Shown one piece after another: positions 35,143 to 42,460 of a DNA stretch of 64,000 bases. This DNA comes from Parabacteroides sp. PF5-9 (GTDB lineage: Bacteria > Bacteroidota > Bacteroidia > Bacteroidales > Tannerellaceae). The stretch lies in contig NZ_JARXWG010000006.1 in NCBI RefSeq assembly GCF_029893105.1, positions 62,001 through 126,000 on the forward strand, given 5' to 3'. The translations under genes and the position numbers were made by a program. Within the stretch, counting starts at the first letter, position 1. Every line of letters begins with the position of its first letter. The notes below the pieces were generated by a model. That model was not told the origin of the DNA, searched no databases, and saw nothing but the letters and a program-made list of their open reading frames with translations.

Positions 35143-35562
35143 TTACCTCCTTGTTTGTCTTTTGGGATTACTTAACATCTGATAGGGGGAGCTTTCCGTT
35201 TTGTTTTCCACCTCCGGGGCGCCCTCTATGTTTACCACTCCGTCCCGTACACCTTGCAACCATAGTTTAGCGTCCTCGAAACGGTCTTTCCTTATCTGGG
35301 ACATTTTCTGGGGGTTATGGATAGAAAAAAGGTGATAGACGGCAATGTCAATACAGTACATTACGACGAGGTCTAACCGCTCCTCGCCACGCGCCCCGAA
35401 AATGGCGTCGCAGTTGTAGCGTTTAGACATATAACCGCGCATTTCCTGTATCGCCCGGTTCTGGCACGTCTCGACCGATGTTTTGTTGTTTCTTGTTACG
35501 GCGTCCAATATCTCCGCGTGGATGGAGGCGTCGTAGTCTGATGATTCGATGAATTTTGCCAT
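35143..35562 (-). CDS. Mu gp36-like head protein (DUF1320)
   Basis: 139 residues, helical, with the adaptor-like pattern IQEMRGYMSKRYNCDAIF, LVVMYCIDIAVYHLFS and FEDAKLWLQGVRDGVVNIEG. DUF1320 proteins are probable head-tail connectors. In Mu, gp36 lies on the far side of the capsid gene; here it sits between terminase and portal. Confidence 0.75.
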   Translation of the reverse strand: MAKFIESSDYDASIHAEILDAVTRNNKTSVETCQNRAIQEMRGYMSKRYNCDAIFGARGEERLDLVVMYCIDIAVYHLFSIHNPQKMSQIRKDRFEDAKLWLQGVRDGVVNIEGAPEVENKTESSPYQMLSNPKRQTRR

Positions 35563-35578
35563 ATATTTAGTAAATTAA

Positions 35579-37156
35579 TTATCTCCTATGTCTATTGTTG
35601 TTTCTTAAACTCTCAATCTTAATAACCGTAACCGGTGCGAGCTCCGCCACTTTGTTTTCTATTATCTTATTGCCGCCCTGTAAACAGTCCAGACCGTCGG
35701 CCGGATAGGGTAAAGAGAGTTTGAAGTATTTAAACTCATTGTCCAGCTCGACCATGTTAGGGTCTTCTTTTTCGGCTATATTCAGTACAAGACGCCCCTC
35801 GCGGTTTAGCGGTTCAAGGTCTGCCTCGATACGCACCGCCTTGTCTGGTTTTTTGCCTTCGTCCGGTAAAACGGTAATGTTTGTTTTCCGCTCCTTTCGG
35901 ATTTGCGCGAGGTGTTTTTTAAATACTTGCTGATAAAATGGGTCTTGCAAGCTGTTATTTTCCATATACAAGTAAACCGGGCAACGTCCGGCAACCCATT
36001 CGTAAAGGACAAAAAAGCACGTAATAAACTCGTAGTTGCTCATTTTGCCGATAAAGCCACGAAATACATATAAAACGTCCCCTATGCAACCGACAAGCCA
36101 TACGGCTTTCCGGGAGCCCTTTTTGTTTTTGGCCGTTCCTTTTTGTTCGCTCTGGGTAGGGTCGCCATAGATAACAAGGAAAGGAAACCGTTTGAGGTTT
36201 GGCATTTTCCCGTATTTGACCTCTTTAAATACTGTGCCTTCAGAAATGGGGTTATTAAAATACTCACCCATTATCGCCTTCATGCTGATTTTAGAGAGTA
36301 CGCGGTCGATATCCGCCTCGCTGTTCTTTTGAGGCCATACAGAAACGCCGTTTGCGTAGTCCTCTGTTGGGTTGGGCTTTCGTATGTCCACCATACGGAG
36401 GTTAATAATGTCGTGGTGGTCTGCCATTTTAGCCGCCCGACCTACGCATGTATTGTCCGCGATGATGTTACCACACCAAAGGACAAGTAAAGGTTCGGAA
36501 ATGGAGCGCGTAGGATAAACCGCTTTTTCGCTCCAGTCCCATTTTTTGTCTACAATGTCCGGGTTTTGGCATTCTTTGTCGGTGTCGAAATCGTCGTAAT
36601 ACTGAACGTCCGGGCGTATCTCCTCATTTCTCGAACCGCGGGGAGACTGTCCAGCCCCCAGCGCACGGAAGGCCGCCCCGCCTTTTGTTACAAACTCCTG
36701 ATCTGTCCAGAAGCCGATATTTTGCTGTTCCCCGTAATAGGCTTTAATACGGCCGTTTGCTTCAAAGTTTGCTATATAGGGAGTCAGAAGGCGCACGGCG
36801 TTCTCTATTGTGTTAGAGATAAGTAGAATGTTTTTCTTTCTTTTGGTTAAGACAAGGTACATAATTACGAACATGGCAATCGTACTCTTTGCCAACTCGC
36901 GGCTCCAGCTCCAAACCTCGTACCATTCCGGGTTGTTAATAAGCCGCTTTATGGCCTTCTTTTGGAACTCTGCAAAGGCGCATTTTGCGTATTTGGGAAA
37001 GAAAAAGATTATCCATTCCTCCGGGTTGTCCTCCAGCCATAGGCGGTGTTTTTCCCTTTCGGCTGCCGTCATGGAAGTATCTACCGGTGTGGAGTTGGTT
37101 ATATCCTCTTTGTACTCCTCCCAGCTTTTTAGAGCGTCGCGGTCTTGCTGTTTCAT
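35579..37156 (-). CDS. terminase large subunit (Mu gp28-like)
   Basis: 525 residues. ATPase part: adenine-binding EFQKKAIKRL, degenerate Walker A SRELAKST (85-92), Walker B VQYYDDFDTD. Nuclease part: VIYGDPTQ (metal site, near 330), a second acidic site YLYMENNS and the C-terminal DGLDCLQGG. It drives headful DNA packaging. The start overlaps the small-subunit stop by four bases. Confidence 0.9.
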   Translation of the reverse strand: MKQQDRDALKSWEEYKEDITNSTPVDTSMTAAEREKHRLWLEDNPEEWIIFFFPKYAKCAFAEFQKKAIKRLINNPEWYEVWSWSRELAKSTIAMFVIMYLVLTKRKKNILLISNTIENAVRLLTPYIANFEANGRIKAYYGEQQNIGFWTDQEFVTKGGAAFRALGAGQSPRGSRNEEIRPDVQYYDDFDTDKECQNPDIVDKKWDWSEKAVYPTRSISEPLLVLWCGNIIADNTCVGRAAKMADHHDIINLRMVDIRKPNPTEDYANGVSVWPQKNSEADIDRVLSKISMKAIMGEYFNNPISEGTVFKEVKYGKMPNLKRFPFLVIYGDPTQSEQKGTAKNKKGSRKAVWLVGCIGDVLYVFRGFIGKMSNYEFITCFFVLYEWVAGRCPVYLYMENNSLQDPFYQQVFKKHLAQIRKERKTNITVLPDEGKKPDKAVRIEADLEPLNREGRLVLNIAEKEDPNMVELDNEFKYFKLSLPYPADGLDCLQGGNKIIENKVAELAPVTVIKIESLRNNNRHRR

Positions 37157-37596
37157 AGGTTATCCTTAATAAATGCGTCAAACAACCACGTTACGTCCTT
37201 TGCCTTCTCGAAATCAACGTTTCGGAGCCAGTTAATAAACCGGGTTCCGACGCCCACCATGTCGGCTATACCTACGTCGGTTTCCATTTTTTTAATGGCG
37301 TTTGAAAGTTTGGCGATAATGTCCGCCTCTGCCGGGGTGGCATGTCGCTGTCCTTTCTCCCTCCCGTTGATTTTGTCGTTAAGTTCTTCGATTTGGCGGT
37401 AAAGGTGCTTTACCTGTTCTTCGCGTGTGAGGGTTATAGCGGTCTTTCGCTCCTTCCATTTGTCGGCCTTTATCCAGTTGTTTATGGTCTGGCGTGATGT
37501 GCCCACCTTTTCGGCTATCTCGGCCTGTGTTAGGTTCTCCTTTAAATAGAGCGTGGCCGCCCATTCTCTTTTCTGTTTTATCGTCAAATTTGCCAT
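37153..37596 (-). CDS. terminase small subunit (gp27-like)
   Basis: 147 residues. An N-terminal homeodomain-like HTH (LTQAEIAEKVGTSRQTINNW) followed by coiled coil (LYRQIEELNDKINGR) and a C-terminal domain. The family recognises the packaging start. First gene of the leftward late operon, 20 bases after the CAATTTTG box of its promoter. Confidence 0.82.
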   Translation of the reverse strand: MANLTIKQKREWAATLYLKENLTQAEIAEKVGTSRQTINNWIKADKWKERKTAITLTREEQVKHLYRQIEELNDKINGREKGQRHATPAEADIIAKLSNAIKKMETDVGIADMVGVGTRFINWLRNVDFEKAKDVTWLFDAFIKDNL

Positions 37597-37615
37597 TGCC
37601 GGTACTTATTTATAT

Positions 37616-37649
37616 AGCAAAATTGACCTTTTCCGCGGCCTCCGGCAAA
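37616..37649 (-). promoter_or_regulatory. leftward late promoter (head/packaging operon)
   Basis: On the minus strand TTTG (37,646-37,649), 20 bases, then CAATTTTG as part of CAATTTTGCT (37,616-37,625). The rightward late promoter has the same two boxes at the same spacing. The -7 box differs from TAnnTTTG only in its first base. Confidence 0.7.
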
Positions 37650-37716
37650 CGCTTTTTTTGTCTTGTAATTATAAACTTACTGCATTGCTTTACAAAGTTT
37701 TATCATGCTTTTTCGA

Positions 37717-37750
37717 TTTGCACCGCGCCCAAATAACCTACAATTTTGCT
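37717..37750 (+). promoter_or_regulatory. rightward late promoter (capsid/tail operon)
   Basis: TTTG (37,717-37,720), 20 bases, then CAATTTTG within CAATTTTGCT (37,741-37,750), 18 bases before the protease ATG at 37768. Mirror copy of the leftward promoter. Confidence 0.7.
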
Positions 37751-37767
37751 CAATAAAGAGCGCAGAA

Positions 37768-38805
37768 ATGAAACGATTTTTTAACACAATTCCCGGCGAC
37801 GACGCATGTTGCATATTGCTACACGGAGATATAGGGTATTACGACTCTGTAAGGAGTGCGGATATTGCCCGCGAGCTTCTGGAGGCAGAGGCGACATTTA
37901 AGAAAATAGACGTCCGTATTAACAGTATGGGCGGGGACGTTTACGCAGGCATAGCGATATTTAACGCCTTTCGTAATTGTAAGGCCGAAATAACCATATA
38001 TGTAGACGGTGTGGCTGCCTCTATGGCGTCCGTTATTGCTTTATGCGGGAAGCCTCTATATATGAGCAAATACGCCCGCCTGATGATTCACGGAGTAAGT
38101 GGCGGCTATTATGGTAATAAGGAGGAATTAAAATCCTGTTTAAAGGATATTGAAACGCTGGAGGCTACCCTGTGCGATATGTACGCCGAAAAACTCCAGC
38201 TCACACCCGAAGAAATCCGGACGCGGTATTTCGACGGCGCCGATCACTGGCTAACCGCCGAGGAAGCCCTAAAGCTGGGATTCATTGACGGCATATACGA
38301 CGCGGAACCTATCCCGGAAGATAGTACACCGGAACAGGTGTTTTCACACTATCAAAATCACTACAACCAATCACTTAATACAGATAAGAATATGTTTGAA
38401 CAACTAAAGAAAAGACCGTTGTTTGCCAACTGTGCAAACGACGAGGACGTATTAAAACGTATCGACGAGCTGGAAACAACTGCCGGGAAAGTCCCCGATC
38501 TGGAGGCGGCCAACGGAAAGTTAAAGGATGAAGTCGACGAGTACAAGAAGAAAGAGAACGAGGCGCAAGAAGCCGCCGACGAAACTCTGGTAAATACCGC
38601 CTTTGAGGAGGGACGTATTACTGACCCGGAAAAAACTGTTTATCGTGCGGCTCTGAAAACCGACCGCGAAAAAACAGAGGCCGCCCTTAAAACGCTGCCC
38701 GTAAAACGTCGGGCTATGGACAATCTGGGCGCACCTCTGGCAGACGGCGAAAGCGCATGGGCTAAGAGGCAAAAAGAAATTGAGGCGAAAAATTCTAAAA
38801 AGTAA
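37768..38805 (+). CDS. ClpP-like head maturation protease with C-terminal scaffold
   Basis: 345 residues from 37768 (MKRFFNTIPGDDACC); an earlier in-frame ATG at 37705 overlaps the promoter. The ClpP-like domain (1-200) has the oxyanion strand INSMGGDVYAG, nucleophile Ser85 in DGVAASMASV and His108 in MIHGVSGG. The C-terminal part (about 209-345) is a charged coiled-coil scaffold (AANGKLKDEVDEYKKKENEA). The enzyme processes scaffold and capsid during head assembly. An internal in-frame ATG at 38392 could yield the scaffold alone. First gene of the rightward late operon. Confidence 0.88.
   Translation: MKRFFNTIPGDDACCILLHGDIGYYDSVRSADIARELLEAEATFKKIDVRINSMGGDVYAGIAIFNAFRNCKAEITIYVDGVAASMASVIALCGKPLYMSKYARLMIHGVSGGYYGNKEELKSCLKDIETLEATLCDMYAEKLQLTPEEIRTRYFDGADHWLTAEEALKLGFIDGIYDAEPIPEDSTPEQVFSHYQNHYNQSLNTDKNMFEQLKKRPLFANCANDEDVLKRIDELETTAGKVPDLEAANGKLKDEVDEYKKKENEAQEAADETLVNTAFEEGRITDPEKTVYRAALKTDREKTEAALKTLPVKRRAMDNLGAPLADGESAWAKRQKEIEAKNSKK
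38392..38805 (+). CDS. internal in-frame scaffold protein
   Basis: ATG at 38392 (MFEQLKKRPLFANCANDEDV) is in the same frame as the protease and marks a clear domain start, giving 137 residues of coiled-coil scaffold. Nested scaffold genes are known in lambda (Nu3) and Mu (Z). Expression of this form is inferred. Confidence 0.5.
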   Translation: MFEQLKKRPLFANCANDEDVLKRIDELETTAGKVPDLEAANGKLKDEVDEYKKKENEAQEAADETLVNTAFEEGRITDPEKTVYRAALKTDREKTEAALKTLPVKRRAMDNLGAPLADGESAWAKRQKEIEAKNSKK

Positions 38806-38810
38806 ACCAA

Positions 38811-39821
38811 ATGGCAGTTAAAGTAAAATCAACGGTCTATTCCGGCGAAGTGCTGGAGCAGTTGCTGGTACGCGCGACGACCGGTAACGAAATTGTGGAC
38901 GGTGGACATATTCATGTTCACCCGAATGTAACTAAAAAGTTTACCCTTCCGAGGCTTAAAACGGGAAAGATGTTACGCAAGCGCGTAGAGCAGCCCGAAG
39001 ATAAGCACTCAAAAGGTGACTTCAACTACGACGAGAAGTATCTGGAGCCTAAAGAATTTATGGCCTTCACGACGTTTAACCCTCGCGTTTTCGAGGAAAT
39101 CTGGCGGCCGTTCCAGCCTACCGGTAATCTGGTGTTTTCAGAACTTCCGGCAGAGGTTCAAAACCAGCTACTCGCCGAGCTCGCAAAAGTGGTAGACTTT
39201 GAACTGGGCGGCCACTATATCAATGGGGAATATGCCGAAGGTGACGACGACGACAAGCTGTTCGACGGTATTTTAAATCGGATTGTAAAAGATGCCGATG
39301 TTATCAAAGTTGACAAGGTTGTCTCCGTGGTTAAGAAAGACGACGGAACCCTCGAAACGAAAGACGTAACGGGTAAGATTACCGAGGCAAATATTTTGCC
39401 TACCCTTCGCGCCGGGAAACAAAAAGTTCCAAAGGCTATCCGCAAGCATGCAAACCTCAAAATCTTTATGTCCTGTGAGGACTTCGAGATTTACGACGAA
39501 GTGTTGACAAATAAGCCGTTTAAAGGCGTGGACTATTCCAGCATGACGGCCGACCGTTACAAGGGTGTGCAAATCGTTTCTTTGGCGGACTGGCCAAAAG
39601 ACGTTATTGTCTGGGCTGTTACCTCCTCCGGGATTGACTCCAATTTCTGGGCTGGTGTTAGCCTTTCGGACGACGACGACGTTATCCAAATCGACAAGCT
39701 GACCAACGCAGGCGAAAAGTATTTCTTTAAAATGCTTATGAAGGCCGACACAAACACCGTATTCGGTGAGGACATTGTCCTGTTCGACGCCCGCGACGAC
39801 GAGGAACTTCCAGAAGGATAA
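38811..39821 (+). CDS. major capsid protein
   Basis: 336 residues, five bases after the protease/scaffold. Position, size and pattern (N-terminal VYSGEVLEQLLVRATTGNEI, middle FELGGHYINGEYAEGDDDDK, then LRAGKQKVPKAIRKHANLKI and FMSCEDFEIYDEVL) fit a HK97-fold capsid of Bacteroidales phages. The high copy number expected agrees with its place directly behind the late promoter. Confidence 0.82.
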   Translation: MAVKVKSTVYSGEVLEQLLVRATTGNEIVDGGHIHVHPNVTKKFTLPRLKTGKMLRKRVEQPEDKHSKGDFNYDEKYLEPKEFMAFTTFNPRVFEEIWRPFQPTGNLVFSELPAEVQNQLLAELAKVVDFELGGHYINGEYAEGDDDDKLFDGILNRIVKDADVIKVDKVVSVVKKDDGTLETKDVTGKITEANILPTLRAGKQKVPKAIRKHANLKIFMSCEDFEIYDEVLTNKPFKGVDYSSMTADRYKGVQIVSLADWPKDVIVWAVTSSGIDSNFWAGVSLSDDDDVIQIDKLTNAGEKYFFKMLMKADTNTVFGEDIVLFDARDDEELPEG

Positions 39822-39851
39822 ATATTACAAACCCATTAAAAACGAAAGAAT

Positions 39852-40022
39852 ATGGCAGAGCAAAAAAATGATTTAGTAAAAATCGTCGTGTTGAACCCTT
39901 TCCGCGACAAGTTGGACAAAAAAACGCGCTACGAAGTAGGCCAAGAGCTGGAGTTTGAAGCCGAACGCGCGGACGACCTCGTAACCCGTGAGCTGGCAGA
40001 GTACACGGAGCCTCTGGGCTAA
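39852..40022 (+). CDS. 56-residue small late protein
   Basis: ATG at 39852 (MAEQKNDLVKIVVLNPFRDK) to TAA at 40,020-40,022. Pattern YEVGQELEFEAERADDLVTR is like short capsid-associated proteins (head fibre or decoration type) that follow capsid genes in Bacteroidales phages. Ends at a strong terminator. Confidence 0.65.
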   Translation: MAEQKNDLVKIVVLNPFRDKLDKKTRYEVGQELEFEAERADDLVTRELAEYTEPLG

Positions 40023-40040
40023 AATTTATTATGTAATGTA

Positions 40041-40103
40041 TTGCCACCCCTCGACGGCCGTGCGGTTGCTCGGAGGAGATTCGAGCGGGTGGCAACCTTT
40101 TTT
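40041..40103 (+). terminator. terminator after the capsid genes
   Basis: TTGCCACCC (40,041-40,049) pairs with GGGTGGCAA (40,087-40,095), inner CTCGA/TCGAG extends it, followed by CC and eight T. Probably a partial stop that lowers tail-gene expression relative to capsid. Confidence 0.88.
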
Positions 40104-40120
40104 TTAAAATAACTAACAAC

Positions 40121-40528
40121 ATGAGCAGAGGTTTAAGAAATAACAATCCGGGAAATATCCGTATTTCCGCAACGAAGTATCAGGGCGAAATACAGCCCTC
40201 ACAGGATAGAGCGTTTAAGCAGTTCCAGACAATGGCGCACGGTTACAGGGCTATGTTTATGCTCCTTTATACCTACCGTAAAAAACACGGTTGCGACACA
40301 ATCCGCAAAATGATTACCCGCTATGCCCCTCCGGTAGAAAACCATACGAACGTCTACATTGATAGCGTTGCCCGGTGGTCTGGTATTAATCCGGACGTGC
40401 AACTCGACACAACGAGTCGGGAGGTCATGGTTCCCGTTATATCGGCTATGTCGAGAATGGAGAATGGAAAGCATGCAGCAGCCAACGACGTCGAGGCCGG
40501 CTGGGGATTGTTTATAGCCTCTATTTAA
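40121..40528 (+). CDS. phage lysozyme-like endolysin (structural protein P5 family)
   Basis: 135 residues. N-terminal MSRGLRNNNPGNIRISATKY is the hallmark of the phage P5/lytic-transglycosylase-like proteins. Further conserved parts: FKQFQTMAHGYRAMFMLLYT, ITRYAPPVENHTNVYIDSVA. Likely degrades peptidoglycan for lysis. It sits directly before the holin/spanin-like genes. Confidence 0.82.
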   Translation: MSRGLRNNNPGNIRISATKYQGEIQPSQDRAFKQFQTMAHGYRAMFMLLYTYRKKHGCDTIRKMITRYAPPVENHTNVYIDSVARWSGINPDVQLDTTSREVMVPVISAMSRMENGKHAAANDVEAGWGLFIASI

Positions 40529-40544
40529 ACGATGATTTGCAGTA

Positions 40545-40964
40545 ATGGACTGGAGTTTAATAATTGAGATTATAAAGTGGGTTGTTCCCGTTGGCGGTTT
40601 TGGTTCCGTTGCTGCATGGTTTATCAATCGTACAGAGAGAGAGCTAAAACAAATACGTGACAGCCACGACGCATACAAAACAATGTATGAGGACGTAAAA
40701 CAAACATTAAATGAAGAAATTGAAGAAAAACGGGCATTACGAAAAGCCCTCGGAAAATTTGAACGGGCTATTTCCAAAGTGTTTGGCTGTCGTTACTATC
40801 CTAATTGTCCTGTTAATATCGAGTTGCTCCACCAGCAAACAGATAAAGCAAAGCCAAAAGGAGACAGCCGACAGCGTAGTAATAAAAGAAGTCCGGGAGG
40901 TGATTCCGATGATAATACCGGAGTCAAAAACGACGCTTACAATTCCGACGACGAACCTCCGTAA
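40545..40964 (+). CDS. membrane-anchored coiled-coil lysis protein (holin or inner spanin candidate)
   Basis: 139 residues. One N-terminal membrane segment (IIEIIKWVVPVGGFGSVAAW), then a coiled coil (LKQIRDSHDAYKTMYEDVKQ, EEIEEKRALRKALGKFERAI), a CxxxPxCPV motif (CRYYPNCPV) and a charged tail. Inner-membrane anchor plus periplasmic coiled coil is what an i-spanin looks like; a holin role is the alternative. The 3' part overlaps the next gene in another frame over 254 bases, as with Rz/Rz1. Confidence 0.6.
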   Translation: MDWSLIIEIIKWVVPVGGFGSVAAWFINRTERELKQIRDSHDAYKTMYEDVKQTLNEEIEEKRALRKALGKFERAISKVFGCRYYPNCPVNIELLHQQTDKAKPKGDSRQRSNKRSPGGDSDDNTGVKNDAYNSDDEPP

Positions 40965-41265
40965 TTTACCCATTGGGGCAGCCTTCACAAGTAAAAGCGG
41001 GCAGGCTAACGTTAAAGTCGAATATGTACAGGATACTATATATGTGTCTGCCACGTGCGACAGTCTGCAAATTCTTTGTACCAAACAGGAAAAAGAGTTA
41101 ATCCGGATACGAAGCGAAACCCATACGGAGAAAGAGGAGATTAAGAAAGACGCCACAAGGCAGAGAACAACCTTTACAATGATAGGTTTTGCCCTCGGCG
41201 TTTTCATTTCAATAGCAATCAAAAAATTAATATTAATACTAAAAAAATGGCTAAAAACGATTTGA
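40711..41265 (+). CDS. lipoprotein with C-terminal membrane segment, u-spanin-like
   Basis: 184 residues. Hydrophobic VVTILIVLLIS followed by the lipobox cysteine of LISSC (residue about 39), a beta/coiled periplasmic middle and a C-terminal membrane segment (FTMIGFALGVFISIAIKK). Lipid anchor at one end and inner-membrane helix at the other is the layout of unimolecular spanins, which fuse inner and outer membranes at lysis. The first 254 bases overlap the preceding coiled-coil gene in another frame, and the 3' end overlaps the tail tube gene by 19 bases. Confidence 0.6.
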   Translation: MKKLKKNGHYEKPSENLNGLFPKCLAVVTILIVLLISSCSTSKQIKQSQKETADSVVIKEVREVIPMIIPESKTTLTIPTTNLRNLPIGAAFTSKSGQANVKVEYVQDTIYVSATCDSLQILCTKQEKELIRIRSETHTEKEEIKKDATRQRTTFTMIGFALGVFISIAIKKLILILKKWLKTI

Positions 41266-41741
41266 ATTTAATGTACGGCCTCGATAAGTTGTCGTTTGAG
41301 GGTAAAGACCTCGGATATATTGAGGAGGATTCTTTCGACTGGGGCGGCGCTAAAGGTGAAGTAACCGACATTCGGGCGGCGCAAAAAAAAGGCTACCCCG
41401 TTGCAAAGATTCCAAAGAGTAACGGGACGGTTAATCCGACTTTCGACCTTATCCAGTTTAATTACGAGAATATGGCCGAAATTATGGGCGGAGAGGTCAA
41501 GACCGACAACGAAAGCAAGCCGATAGGCTGGGGCGCACCGAGTAACATAGTTATGTGTTCCGGTAAGTTCACCATTGACACCGATTCCGGACAGCGTATC
41601 ACAATCCCGAACGCTTTACTCTCTGTTTATATTACCGGCAATCTGAACCTTACCAGCGTTTCCAAACTCAAATGCGAGCTGGGGATTATGGAGCCGGCAG
41701 ACGGAGGCGAGCCGTTCAGTATTGAGGACATAACCGAATAA
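41247..41741 (+). CDS. major tail tube protein candidate
   Basis: 164 residues, beta-rich, with LDKLSFEGKDLGYIEEDSFD and PNALLSVYITGNLNLTSVSK. The two-domain beta pattern and its place directly before the frameshifted tail-chaperone pair and the tape measure are those of siphovirus tail tubes. No tail sheath gene precedes it. Confidence 0.7.
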   Translation: MAKNDLNLMYGLDKLSFEGKDLGYIEEDSFDWGGAKGEVTDIRAAQKKGYPVAKIPKSNGTVNPTFDLIQFNYENMAEIMGGEVKTDNESKPIGWGAPSNIVMCSGKFTIDTDSGQRITIPNALLSVYITGNLNLTSVSKLKCELGIMEPADGGEPFSIEDITE

Positions 41742-41746
41742 CCAGC

Positions 41747-42223
41747 ATGTCAAAGATAGAACTGGAAGCAAGCGAGGCACTACTTGACGTGGGTGTCTCC
41801 TTGCCTTTTAAGGAGATTAAAATACCGTTTACCCGCAAACGCATAAAGTTACGCCTAACCATGCGCCGGCCATGTCTGGGCAATCAAATAAGAATAGCCC
41901 GCCAGTACTTAAAGCTGGGTGTAACACTAAAACAAATGGAAGCATTTACAAAGGAGGAAGAGATGGAATTTATGGCCAAACATGGCGGCCGTATCTGTAA
42001 TATGATAGCCTTAACCATTTGCCGGGGCTATATAAACGGCTGGCTGTTTTCCCCCTTTATGTCCTTCTTTGTCCGCTGGTTTGTCCCGGACGCATTTATA
42101 CAGGGCGCAAACCTCCGTTTTATTACGCTCATGGGGACGCGAAATTTTATGAACATTATCAAATCAGCCGAGAGGACGAACCCTCTAAGGCCGAAATTGA
42201 GCCAACAAAAAAAGGGGAGTTAA
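41747..42223 (+). CDS. tail assembly chaperone (G)
   Basis: 158 residues. N-terminal VGVSLPFKEIKIPFTRKRIK then helical part. It ends in a slippery A-run (codons CAA CAA AAA AAG GGG AGT TAA). Equivalent to lambda gpG by position between tube and tape measure. Confidence 0.78.
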   Translation: MSKIELEASEALLDVGVSLPFKEIKIPFTRKRIKLRLTMRRPCLGNQIRIARQYLKLGVTLKQMEAFTKEEEMEFMAKHGGRICNMIALTICRGYINGWLFSPFMSFFVRWFVPDAFIQGANLRFITLMGTRNFMNIIKSAERTNPLRPKLSQQKKGS

Positions 42224-42456
42224 AGGGTCATTTCGAGGGCTCCCATAGCCCCTTTGGGATTATCTGGGAAGTTGCAAAGGCCACCGGCTGGAGCTTGCAC
42301 TATATCATGTGGAAAATCAACTACCAGACACTTATAATGATGACGGCCGACGCCGTCCGCTATGTACAGGGAGACAAACAAACCCATAAGAAGGGCGGCT
42401 CCGCTCTGGGTTTCTTCCAAACCAAATTAAAAGAACGAAAAAATAAAGAGGCTTAA
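41747..42456 (+). CDS. tail assembly chaperone GT, made by -1 ribosomal frameshift
   Basis: Frameshifting on A AAA AAG at 42,208-42,214 extends the 156 upstream codons by 80 codons of the -1 frame, giving about 236 residues. The extension (KKGELKGHFEGSHSPFGIIW, KATGWSLHYIMWKINYQTLI) has no good start of its own; the -1 frame is open upstream only because of overlap. The G/GT ratio and the frame (-1) are those of lambda and most long-tailed phages. Five bases before the tape measure. Confidence 0.8.
42208..42214 (+). other. -1 ribosomal frameshift site A AAA AAG
   Basis: The heptamer is in the 0 frame as (C)A AAA AAG and is one of the most efficient -1 slippery sites known in bacteria. The 0-frame stop follows nine bases later. 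Confidence 0.85.
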
Positions 42457-42460
42457 TAAT

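Noticed and set aside
37705-37767. Upstream start of the head protease
   Set aside because: It lies over the late promoter boxes and adds residues unlike the family.
42019-42456. Independent gene before the tape measure
   Set aside because: The first 65 codons overlap the G chaperone and do not look like protein; the useful part starts at the slippery site, so it is the -1 extension.
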